A stretch of DNA of 5,329 nt from Planctomycetales bacterium (lineage in GTDB: Bacteria > Planctomycetota > Phycisphaerae > SM23-33). Within the stretch, counting starts at the first letter, position 1. Every line of letters starts with the position of its first letter. The notes below the pieces were generated by a model that was not told the origin of the DNA, did not search any database, and saw only the letters and a program-made list of their open reading frames with translations. The stretch lies in contig DAOVLS010000199.1 in the NCBI GenBank assembly GCA_030631125.1, positions 1 through 5,329 of the forward strand, in the 5' to 3' direction. The translations under genes were made by a program, and so were the position numbers. Shown here piece after piece: positions 1 through 5,329 of the stretch.

Positions 1-33
1 AACGCATTCATCTTCTTCTTTTTCTTTTTCTAC

Positions 34-75
34 TTCAAAATTCGAAATTCTCTGTTCAATATTCAATATTCTCTT
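34..75. repeat. AT-rich degenerate heptanucleotide tandem repeat
   Basis: Six consecutive 7-nt units start at 34, 41, 48, 55, 62 and 69. Each begins TTC on the plus strand (GAA at the end of each unit on the minus strand). The units at 55-61 and 62-68 are identical (TTCAATA) and the others vary at the last four positions. It is preceded by a pyrimidine-rich stretch (about 10-33) built of TTC/CTTTTT runs. The block lies just beyond the 3' end of the minus-strand kinase gene and contains no credible gene. Strict 7-nt phasing over 42 bp is seen directly; any function is unknown. Confidence 0.7.
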
Positions 76-93
76 TTACGAGGTACCGCCACC

Positions 94-114
94 AATGCCT
101 AATGCCCAGTGCCT
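94..114. repeat. GC-richer heptanucleotide tandem repeat (three copies)
   Basis: Three adjacent 7-nt copies, AATGCCT, AATGCCC and AGTGCCT, lie between the AT-rich heptamers and the stop codon of the minus-strand kinase. The unit length matches the neighbouring AT-rich block, but the unit sequence differs. The spacer 76-93 does not fit the pattern. No gene or RNA is seen in 1-120. Confidence 0.6.
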
Positions 115-120
115 CGCGAG

Positions 121-1161
121 TCAATCCTTCAGCACCGCCCTTATCTCGTCGAGGTGGTCGAGGACCCATTTGACCTTCCGCCTGATCATCTGGAGGAATG
201 GAAAGCCCTGCATTCGCCCGAACGAACCGGTCGCGGCGATTGGGAGAACGGCTTCGGCGACCATCGCCTCGCACATGAGCAGCGGTACGACCTGGAGTTC
301 AGCCTTGCTGATTACGTTGACCGAGTCGTACCCGAGCAGGAATCGTTTCAGACGTGTCTTGTCGGGATAATCAGGCCAGTCGGATGGGTCCTCCGACCCG
401 CCGATGATGGAGAACTGGATCGTCCCGTTGGCCAGGTCGATGACTCGCTGCTGAAGGCGGGCGGTGTCGTAGTCTATAACGGCTGCGACGAGTTTGCCGC
501 GGAAGAGCATGTTGCCGGGGTGCCAGTCCCCGTGGACGATCTGCATCGGCCAGTCTTTCAAACCGGCCTTGTTGGCCTCGACGGTGCAGCGGAGATAGGC
601 CTGCTCGAGGTATTTGACCGTGTCCATCAGTACGTCCGGTTCAGGTCTGGCGTCCAGGGGAAGCGAGGTGGTCGTGTTGAGAATGGCCTCGCCGACGGCG
701 CTGGCGCCGTGGTAACTTCCTTTCGGCGGGTGGTAATCGCCCTGGAAATTCGCAAGCAATTTATGATACAGACCCAGGATACGCCCCGCGTCGAACGTTG
801 CATCGAGCGATCCGTCGTAACCCTTGCCCTGGACAAACTCGAACAGTTCGTATATCCGATCGTTCAGGACGAGCATGGAATTGTTGTCCGGGCGGGTGCC
901 TATCAGGTGGGGCAGGGGAAAATTTTCGCCGGCAAGATGCAATTGTATCTGGTGGGTGAAGGCGACTTTCTTGATGTCGTCTTTGCCGTGGGCGCGGCGC
1001 TTGAAAAGCAACCGGCCTCGCTTCTCGCTTTCAAGGATCACCTTCGGCGAACGTCGCGAGCCGCGAGGAAAATCCTGCACAGAGCGAATTATGCCAAGGT
1101 CGTAGTGGCTTAAACAGGTAGCCAGTTCCACCGCATCGAATCTTTTACGTTCCGGGTCCAT
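121..1161 (-). CDS. APH/choline-kinase-fold phosphotransferase (small-molecule kinase)
   Basis: This 346-residue cytosolic protein should transfer phosphate from ATP to a small-molecule hydroxyl or amine; the substrate cannot be read from the sequence. The N-lobe has a GRLLFKRR segment in which Lys54 is the likely ATP-contacting lysine. The hinge region is ELFEFVQG (105-112). The C-lobe carries the Brenner-type catalytic loop HGDWHPGN (210-217, Asp212 the likely base, Asn217 metal-binding), followed by the DFG-like VIDYD (228-232, Asp230 metal ligand). This pattern is typical of the PF01636 family, which includes homoserine kinase type II, SrkA/YihE and aminoglycoside kinases; the length is normal and no key residue is missing. 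The ATG at 1161 is the first start after an in-frame TAA at 1176-1174. The gene is transcribed divergently from the large hydrolase gene. A 334-codon frame on the opposite strand is an antisense shadow without motifs. The fold is secure; an antibiotic-resistance role is not supported. Confidence 0.9.
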   Translation of the reverse strand: MDPERKRFDAVELATCLSHYDLGIIRSVQDFPRGSRRSPKVILESEKRGRLLFKRRAHGKDDIKKVAFTHQIQLHLAGENFPLPHLIGTRPDNNSMLVLNDRIYELFEFVQGKGYDGSLDATFDAGRILGLYHKLLANFQGDYHPPKGSYHGASAVGEAILNTTTSLPLDARPEPDVLMDTVKYLEQAYLRCTVEANKAGLKDWPMQIVHGDWHPGNMLFRGKLVAAVIDYDTARLQQRVIDLANGTIQFSIIGGSEDPSDWPDYPDKTRLKRFLLGYDSVNVISKAELQVVPLLMCEAMVAEAVLPIAATGSFGRMQGFPFLQMIRRKVKWVLDHLDEIRAVLKD

Positions 1162-1177
1162 ATTTGGCGCCCGTTAA

Positions 1178-1183
1178 TCCTTT
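1178..1183 (-). promoter_or_regulatory. Distant possible Shine-Dalgarno site of the kinase gene
   Basis: Read on the minus strand, AAAGGA ends 16 nt before the ATG at 1161, clearly further than the usual 5-10 nt. No better purine-rich site lies closer, so this gene may initiate weakly or without a standard SD. Any longer in-frame version is ruled out by the TAA at 1176-1174. Confidence 0.4.
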
Positions 1184-1206
1184 CAGAAAACAGCCTCGAA
1201 AGCAAA

Positions 1207-1234
1207 ATAATACCGCCGGCAGGGCAGGTGTCAA
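1207..1234 (-). promoter_or_regulatory. Sigma70-type promoter for the kinase gene
   Basis: On the minus strand a perfect -35 box TTGACA (1234-1229) is followed by a 16-nt spacer and the -10 box TATTAT (1212-1207, five of six consensus bases). Transcription would start near 1200 and leave a leader of about 40 nt before the kinase ATG at 1161. TACCG at 1211-1215 and CGGTA at 1235-1239 form a short inverted repeat that brackets the spacer and -35 region; this could be an operator but is too short to call. Confidence 0.6.
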
Positions 1235-1278
1235 CGGTACTGGATAAAAAACAGGCGGCTCCGCACCGACGATGGGCT

Positions 1279-1306
1279 TTTACTCTTCGCCTCAAACCTT
1301 TACAAT
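1279..1306 (+). promoter_or_regulatory. Sigma70-type promoter for the hydrolase gene and its downstream partner
   Basis: The -35-like TTTACT (1279-1284, four of six consensus bases) is followed by a 16-nt spacer and the -10 box TACAAT (1301-1306, five of six). The predicted start near 1313 leaves a leader of about 30 nt ending at the ATG at 1343. The -35 box faces the divergent kinase promoter, about 45 bp away, so one regulator bound between them could act on both. Confidence 0.5.
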
Positions 1307-1329
1307 TAAGCCTCCGTAAGCATGCGATC

Positions 1330-1335
1330 AAGGAG
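1330..1335 (+). promoter_or_regulatory. Ribosome binding site that fixes the hydrolase start
   Basis: AAGGAG lies 7 nt before the ATG at 1343, an ideal spacing. It falls inside the longer frame that would start at the ATG at 1322, which has no SD of its own. The real start is therefore 1343, which also gives a cleaner signal peptide. Confidence 0.85.
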
Positions 1336-1342
1336 AAATTCA

Positions 1343-3652
1343 ATGACTCCGGGCAGAACGATGTTACGAATTATCATTACCGCAACCGTCGCACAAATCT
1401 CCGCACTTCCCGCTCTGGCGGGCAAGCCCGTTTTCCCCGGAAAGACATGGGCGGTCAAAACACCCGCCGAGGTCGGTCTGGACAAGGACAAACTCAAGGT
1501 CTTCAGCGACTACCTTGGGGGTCGCGGCTGTATTACCCGAGGCGGCGTCTTGGTGTACACATGGGGCGATTACAAGCGGCGGGGGGATGTAGCCTCGGCA
1601 TGCAAACCGTGGTACAGCCATTTTCTCTTCAAGGCGCTGGAGGACGGCAGGATTCCCAGTCTGGATGAGAAGGTTGTTAAATACGAACATCGACTGAAAG
1701 AGATTAACAAGGACCTCGGCTACAAGGATCGGAACATCACCTGGAGGCACATGGCCAACCAGATATCCTGCTACGGCTTGGTCGAAAAGCCCGGCGCCGC
1801 CTACGCCTACAACGACTGGCAGATGGCGCTGTTTTGGGATTGCCTGTTCAAGAAGGTTTATGGCGCAACGTATAAGAACGTGGACGCGAAGGTCCTGCGT
1901 CCGCTGCTGACCGACCCGCTGCAATGCGAGGACAAGCCTACGATGATGGTCTTCGGCGTCAGGGACCGTGCGGGGCGCGTAGGTGTTTCGCCGCGCGATT
2001 TCTGCCGCCTCGGCCTGCTGTATCTGCGTAAGGGCAACTGGCGCGGCAAGCAACTTATCAGCAAGAAGCACGCCGCGATGGCCGTTACCAGTCCGCTGCC
2101 GCTGTCGATCCCGCGGGCCGGAAAAAAGGCCGCCGAGATGATCCCCTCACAGCGTTCGATAGGCTCCCGCTCCATTCCCGATAACCAGGGCGATCACGAT
2201 GGCGGTTACTCCTGGCTGTGGTGGATTAATGGCATCGGCCGAGACGGCAAGCGGAATTGGCCTGATGTGCCGAAAGACGCCTACGGCGCCTTTGGTCACG
2301 CTGGCGGCATGCGGGGCATGGTCGTCATCCCTTCACTGAACATCGTCCTGTCCTGGAACGATACGCTTCTTGCCAGGAAGGACAAGAACGCAAATGACGC
2401 CCTGAAACTTCTGGTCGCTTCGGTAACGGCTGCACGCGCCGGGCCGATGCCGGGGCAGATCGCAGTGCATCCGAAGAACCCGCGATGGCTGGTTCGATAC
2501 GACGCCAAAGGCAAGCACAAGCCGTTCTTCATGTGCGGGCCGGGAGACCCGGAAGGCTTCCTCTACCGAGGCAAGCAAAGGCCCGACGGCACACGCGTCG
2601 GCGACCAGGCCGAACTCATCGCAAAACTCAAACCCACCGGCGCTAACTGCATCTACCTGATGGCCGTTCGCTCGCACGGCGGCGACGGAGAAAAGACACA
2701 TAACCCATTCATCGACAACGACCCGGCCAAGGGCCTGAACACGAAAGTACTCGACCAATGGGAAAAGTGGTTCACCGAGATGGACAAGGCCGGGATCGTA
2801 ATCTTCTTCTTTTTCTACGACGACAGCGCCCGGATATGGGACACGGGCGATAAGGTAGGCCCAGCCGAAAGGAAATTCATCCGCGGACTGGTGAAGCGAT
2901 TCAAGCACCACAAGAACCTTATCTGGTGCGTGGCAGAGGAGTACCAGGAACGGTTCAGCGCAAAACGTGTCTCGGCCATCGCCGCGGCGATCCGCGCCGA
3001 CGACGAGTATGCCCACCCAATCGCCGTTCACAAACTCAGCGGGCTGGAATTCTCCGAATTCGCCGCCGATCCCAATATCGACCAGTTTGCCGTCCAGTAC
3101 GGCGCGAAGACACCCAAAGATCTTCATGCCGGACTGCTCAAAGCCTGGAAAAAGGCCGGTGGCAGGTACAACCTGAACATGTCCGAGATATCCAATCACG
3201 GTGTCGGCGCCGAGGCGCGGAAGAAGAATTGGGCCTGTGCGATGGCCGGAGCGTACGTGATGGTCATCGGGATGGACATTGCCTCCACGCCCGTCAGCGA
3301 CCTGAAGGACTGCGGCCGGCTGGTGAAGTTCTTCGAATCCACCAACTTCCACGAGATGACTCCGCACGACGAACTCGCCCGCGGCGAGACGGAATACGTC
3401 CTGGCCAAGCCGGGACAAGCCTACATCGCCTACTCATCCAAACGGACAGGCGAAATGGGAATCAAGGGCAAGTTCCAGGGGACATATACACTCACGTGGC
3501 TGGACTGCGCGACGGGAAAGAGCGTTACTCAAAACGGCGTCATAATAAACGCCTTCAATATCGCCCTTTCCCCCCCGGCCGGAATCGGCAATGAAGTAGC
3601 GCTGTACATTCGCACCAGGCCCGCCTCGAAAGTACCGAAGGTAACCCGCTGA
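1343..3652 (+). CDS. Secreted fusion: beta-lactamase-family serine hydrolase + DUF4038/apiosidase-like glycoside hydrolase
   Basis: This 769-residue two-domain protein is predicted to be exported. Residues 1-26 form a Sec signal peptide (Arg5/Arg9, hydrophobic core from Ile10, cleavage after ALPALA at 26) with no lipobox. Residues about 28-345 are a class C beta-lactamase/type VIII esterase-like domain. Ser85-Ala-Cys-Lys88 is the SxxK nucleophile motif, Tyr156-Asn157-Asp158 takes the place of the YxN motif, and His319-Ala-Gly321 is the KTG equivalent (HxG). After a linker, residues about 373-690 form a TIM-barrel resembling DUF4038/GH140-like enzymes. It opens with HPKNPRWLV. NLIWCVAEEY (525-534) holds the probable acid/base Glu533, and NMSEISNHG (612-620) holds the probable nucleophile Glu615. 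Residues about 690-757 resemble the beta-sandwich usually paired with DUF4038, with TYTLTWLDCATGK (714-726). The natural inference is deacylation plus cleavage of a decorated glycan, but the substrate is unknown. The N-domain could instead be a DD-peptidase-like or amidase-like enzyme. The reading frame is unbroken through the linker. Confidence 0.85.
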   Translation: MTPGRTMLRIIITATVAQISALPALAGKPVFPGKTWAVKTPAEVGLDKDKLKVFSDYLGGRGCITRGGVLVYTWGDYKRRGDVASACKPWYSHFLFKALEDGRIPSLDEKVVKYEHRLKEINKDLGYKDRNITWRHMANQISCYGLVEKPGAAYAYNDWQMALFWDCLFKKVYGATYKNVDAKVLRPLLTDPLQCEDKPTMMVFGVRDRAGRVGVSPRDFCRLGLLYLRKGNWRGKQLISKKHAAMAVTSPLPLSIPRAGKKAAEMIPSQRSIGSRSIPDNQGDHDGGYSWLWWINGIGRDGKRNWPDVPKDAYGAFGHAGGMRGMVVIPSLNIVLSWNDTLLARKDKNANDALKLLVASVTAARAGPMPGQIAVHPKNPRWLVRYDAKGKHKPFFMCGPGDPEGFLYRGKQRPDGTRVGDQAELIAKLKPTGANCIYLMAVRSHGGDGEKTHNPFIDNDPAKGLNTKVLDQWEKWFTEMDKAGIVIFFFFYDDSARIWDTGDKVGPAERKFIRGLVKRFKHHKNLIWCVAEEYQERFSAKRVSAIAAAIRADDEYAHPIAVHKLSGLEFSEFAADPNIDQFAVQYGAKTPKDLHAGLLKAWKKAGGRYNLNMSEISNHGVGAEARKKNWACAMAGAYVMVIGMDIASTPVSDLKDCGRLVKFFESTNFHEMTPHDELARGETEYVLAKPGQAYIAYSSKRTGEMGIKGKFQGTYTLTWLDCATGKSVTQNGVIINAFNIALSPPAGIGNEVALYIRTRPASKVPKVTR

Positions 3653-4530
3653 TGCGAATTCTTGTAACAGCCGATCTGCATTACGACATACGACGGAGCC
3701 GATCTTACGTCGAAACCCTGGCTGAACGTGTATGCCGGACTGACGCTGATGCGCTCGTGCTCGTCGGCGATACTGCCGGGGCTGAACACAAACACCTGCG
3801 GGATTGCATGGTGCTGTTCGCCGATTTCCCGGGACGGAAATTCATCGTGCCTGGAAATCATTGCCTCTGGCGACTACCGGGAGAAAATTCGATACAGCGA
3901 TACGAGCAGATTATCCCCGCTATTGCAGCCGAGGCGGATTTTACCGTCCTGGACCATGAACCGGCGATTATCGAAGGCGTCGGACTGGCCGGTTCGATTG
4001 GATGGTACGATTATTCATATCGCGATGAGGCATTGGGTATCCCACTGGAGTTCTACCGCGCCAAGGTCTCGCCCGGCGCAGCGGCCCGACTGGCAGAATA
4101 TCGCGGACTTGTGGATGAGTTCCGCGAGCAACTGACGGACCGGCATCTTGATATTACTGTTCGGTGGATGGACGGCGTGCGTATGCAAATGGACATGTCC
4201 GACGAGCAGTTTCTGGATTACGTTCTAGGCCGGCTTCGCGGGCAATTGGAGGACTTCGAAGCCGATGAGCGGGTCCGGCAGGTCGTAGCCTTCGTGCATC
4301 ATCTTCCGTTCCGGCAGTTGGTTCCGACGGGCAGGCCTGCGAAATTCGCATTCGCAGCCGCATATCTCGGCTCCGATAAGATCGGCGACGCCCTTCGGGC
4401 CTGCACCAAGGTTACGCACGTATTCTGCGGACATTCGCATTGGCCGGGCAAGCATCTGATAGGAAATGTTGACGTAGTCAATGTGGGCAGTACATATACT
4501 CACAAGAATCTGGAAGTGTTGGATGTTTAG
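3652..4530 (+). CDS. Calcineurin-like metallophosphoesterase
   Basis: This 292-residue protein has no signal peptide and is probably a cytosolic dinuclear-metal phosphoesterase. The full set of family motifs appears in order: Asp8-Leu-His10, Gly39-Asp40, Gly68-Asn69-His70, His216 (in FVHH) and Gly260-His261-Ser-His263. These supply the metal ligands and the catalytic histidine. A helical insertion of about 60 residues (roughly 140-205) sits between GNH and the VHH motif. The start ATG at 3652 shares one base with the TGA of the preceding gene (TGATG), and a GAAGG at 3637-3641 lies 10 nt upstream, so the gene is probably translated by coupling to the hydrolase. The substrate could be a phosphomonoester, phosphodiester or nucleotide and cannot be chosen from sequence. 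Assignment to the fold is very secure. Confidence 0.92.
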   Translation: MRILVTADLHYDIRRSRSYVETLAERVCRTDADALVLVGDTAGAEHKHLRDCMVLFADFPGRKFIVPGNHCLWRLPGENSIQRYEQIIPAIAAEADFTVLDHEPAIIEGVGLAGSIGWYDYSYRDEALGIPLEFYRAKVSPGAAARLAEYRGLVDEFREQLTDRHLDITVRWMDGVRMQMDMSDEQFLDYVLGRLRGQLEDFEADERVRQVVAFVHHLPFRQLVPTGRPAKFAFAAAYLGSDKIGDALRACTKVTHVFCGHSHWPGKHLIGNVDVVNVGSTYTHKNLEVLDV

Positions 4531-4554
4531 CGCTCCGTATCAGTCAAAACGATG

Positions 4555-4639
4555 GGTGCCATGTTCTCGCCCGGAACGGAGTGGAGGGCGGGAACATGCC
4601 TACACGCTCCGCTTCGCTGCGCGTGAAGGCATGGCAACC
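4555..4639. repeat. Compound inverted-repeat element able to form a three-way junction
   Basis: Three nested pairings account for almost every base. Arm 1 pairs 4560-4572 with 4586-4598 (13 bp, one G-T wobble, 13-nt loop). Arm 2 pairs 4598-4607 with 4621-4630 (10 positions, one A-A mismatch, 13-nt loop). A closing stem pairs GGTGCC (4555-4560) with GGCAACC (4633-4639) around a single bulged A. Together they enclose a junction with only two unpaired bases (4631-4632). There is no T tract after either hairpin, so an ordinary intrinsic terminator is unlikely. It fills most of the 147-bp gap between the phosphoesterase and glycerate kinase genes. It could be a REP/MITE-like mobile repeat, a structured 5' leader or a processing site. 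The pairing is seen directly; the role is not. Confidence 0.7.
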
Positions 4640-4677
4640 GGCATTTCAACTGGGACAGACTACCAGAGGTTACGAAG

Positions 4678-5329
4678 ATGAAGATCGTAATTGCACCTGA
4701 CTCGTTCAAGGAATCGCTGTCGGCCATTGAGGTGGCCCGTGCGATGGCTGACGGTGTGCGCGAAGCGGCGCCGCAGGCGGAAATTGACCTCTGCCCGATG
4801 GCCGATGGGGGAGAAGGGACGGTCGAGGCGATGGTGGCGGCGACGGACGGCGAGTTCAGGACGGTCGAGGTTTACGACCCGTTGTGCAAACCGACAAAAG
4901 CGAGATTTGGGCTGCTTGGTGATGGCCAAACTGCTGTGATTGAAATGGCCGAGGCCGCCGGGCTGGGGCTTGTGCCGTTCGAGAAGCGCAATCCGCTGCT
5001 GACGACGACTTTCGGTGTCGGCCAACTCATCCTCGCCGCACTGGACGCCGGGGCGAATCGTCTGATTATCGGCATCGGCGGCTCGGCCACCACGGACGGC
5101 GGAACCGGATGCGCTCAGGCGATGGGTGTGATATTCATCGGCAGGGACGGCAAGGCGTGCGTCTGTGGACTCGCGGGCGGCGGATTACAGGATATAAAGG
5201 GCATCGACATCAGCGACCGCGACGGGCGGATTGCCGGCTGCGAAATCCTCGTCGCCTGCGACGTAACGAATCCGCTCACGGGCTTGGACGGGGCGGCGGC
5301 TGTCTATGGCCCGCAAACGGGCGCTACGC
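4678..5329 (+). CDS. Glycerate 2-kinase, class I (GarK/GlxK type), 3' end outside the window
   Basis: The enzyme phosphorylates D-glycerate with ATP; class I members are usually 2-kinases giving 2-phosphoglycerate, which enters lower glycolysis. The first 217 codons are present of a family that usually has about 370-390 residues, and the frame is open to the window edge. Diagnostic blocks are the N-terminal MKIVIAPDSFKESLSA (1-16), PMADGGEGT (40-48), the glycine-rich GIGGSATTDGGTG (132-144) and ACDVTNPLTG (193-202), followed by GAAAVYGPQTGA (205-216). The start at 4678 is supported by AGAGG at 4665-4669, 8 nt upstream, and by alignment of the first residues to the family. It lies 147 bp behind the phosphoesterase gene on the same strand and could be read through from it or have its own control. 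Family members usually have Lys where Thr214 stands here. Symbols garK and glxK cannot be told apart from this fragment. Confidence 0.95.
   Translation, partial: MKIVIAPDSFKESLSAIEVARAMADGVREAAPQAEIDLCPMADGGEGTVEAMVAATDGEFRTVEVYDPLCKPTKARFGLLGDGQTAVIEMAEAAGLGLVPFEKRNPLLTTTFGVGQLILAALDAGANRLIIGIGGSATTDGGTGCAQAMGVIFIGRDGKACVCGLAGGGLQDIKGIDISDRDGRIAGCEILVACDVTNPLTGLDGAAAVYGPQTGAT

Noticed and set aside
79..116. Inverted repeat CGAGGTAC / GTGCCTCG as a terminator for the kinase gene
   Set aside because: It is only 8 positions with one mismatch and a 22-nt loop, and in the kinase's direction it is followed by an A-rich rather than T-rich stretch.
1..120. CRISPR array suggested by the repeats
   Set aside because: The units are 7 nt, directly adjacent and without spacers, so this is short tandem repetition.
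109..1113. Long plus-strand open frame of 334 codons over the kinase gene
   Set aside because: It has no recognisable motifs and no SD, and it lies antisense to a frame containing HGDWHPGN and VIDYD. Long antisense frames are expected in GC-biased coding DNA.
1322..1342. Upstream ATG at 1322 as the start of the hydrolase
   Set aside because: The SD AAGGAG at 1330-1335 lies downstream of this ATG and is correctly spaced for 1343. The extra seven residues have no SD of their own.
2798..2820. Sequence ATCTTCTTCTTTTTCT shared with positions 10-25
   Set aside because: In the gene it encodes the Phe-rich beta-strand IFFFF of the TIM barrel. The match is low-complexity and most likely coincidental.
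2333..3418. Minus-strand open frame of 361 codons inside the hydrolase gene
   Set aside because: It is a shadow of the plus-strand gene. The plus frame carries the signal peptide and catalytic motifs, while this one shows low-complexity composition and no family motif.
4560..4630. The two hairpins as intrinsic terminators after the phosphoesterase
   Set aside because: Neither is followed by a T run on either strand; they are better described as one compound repeat or junction element.
4481..4681. 66-codon plus-strand frame bridging the phosphoesterase end and the glycerate kinase start
   Set aside because: It overlaps the conserved C-terminus of the phosphoesterase in another frame, runs through the inverted-repeat element, has no SD and shows no recognisable protein features.

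Overview
The window is a moderately GC-rich bacterial fragment that encodes four proteins and no RNA genes. The organism is most likely a planctomycete or a similar free-living, polysaccharide-degrading environmental bacterium. That is an inference from three things: the secreted serine hydrolase/glycoside-hydrolase-like protein, the very short periodic intergenic repeats, and the overall style of the proteins. No marker gene fixes the phylum.

Layout. Positions 1-120 are non-coding. They hold a pyrimidine-rich stretch and two blocks of 7-nt periodic repeats. A gene on the minus strand (121-1161) encodes an APH/choline-kinase-fold small-molecule phosphotransferase. A 181-bp intergenic region (1162-1342) separates it from a divergent plus-strand gene and contains a credible sigma70-type promoter for each direction. 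The plus-strand gene (1343-3652) encodes a large secreted protein. Its N-terminal half is a beta-lactamase-like serine hydrolase (SxxK and HAG motifs visible). Its C-terminal half is a DUF4038/apiosidase-like TIM-barrel glycoside hydrolase with a small beta-sandwich tail. The next gene (3652-4530) starts in a TGATG stop-start overlap and encodes a calcineurin-like metallophosphoesterase. A 147-bp gap (4531-4677) holds an elaborate inverted-repeat element that can fold into a closed three-way junction. The last gene (4678 to the window end) is the first 217 codons of a class I glycerate 2-kinase.

How the genes may work together. The secreted fusion could remove acyl groups from a glycan and cut it. 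The phosphoesterase is translationally coupled to it, and glycerate kinase could feed a three-carbon acid into lower glycolysis. The coupling is visible in the sequence; the joint metabolic role is inference. The divergent kinase may share the regulatory region, but nothing shows that it belongs to the same pathway.

The most interesting items are the hydrolase fusion, the non-canonical residues in its two active sites, and the three-way-junction repeat upstream of the glycerate kinase.
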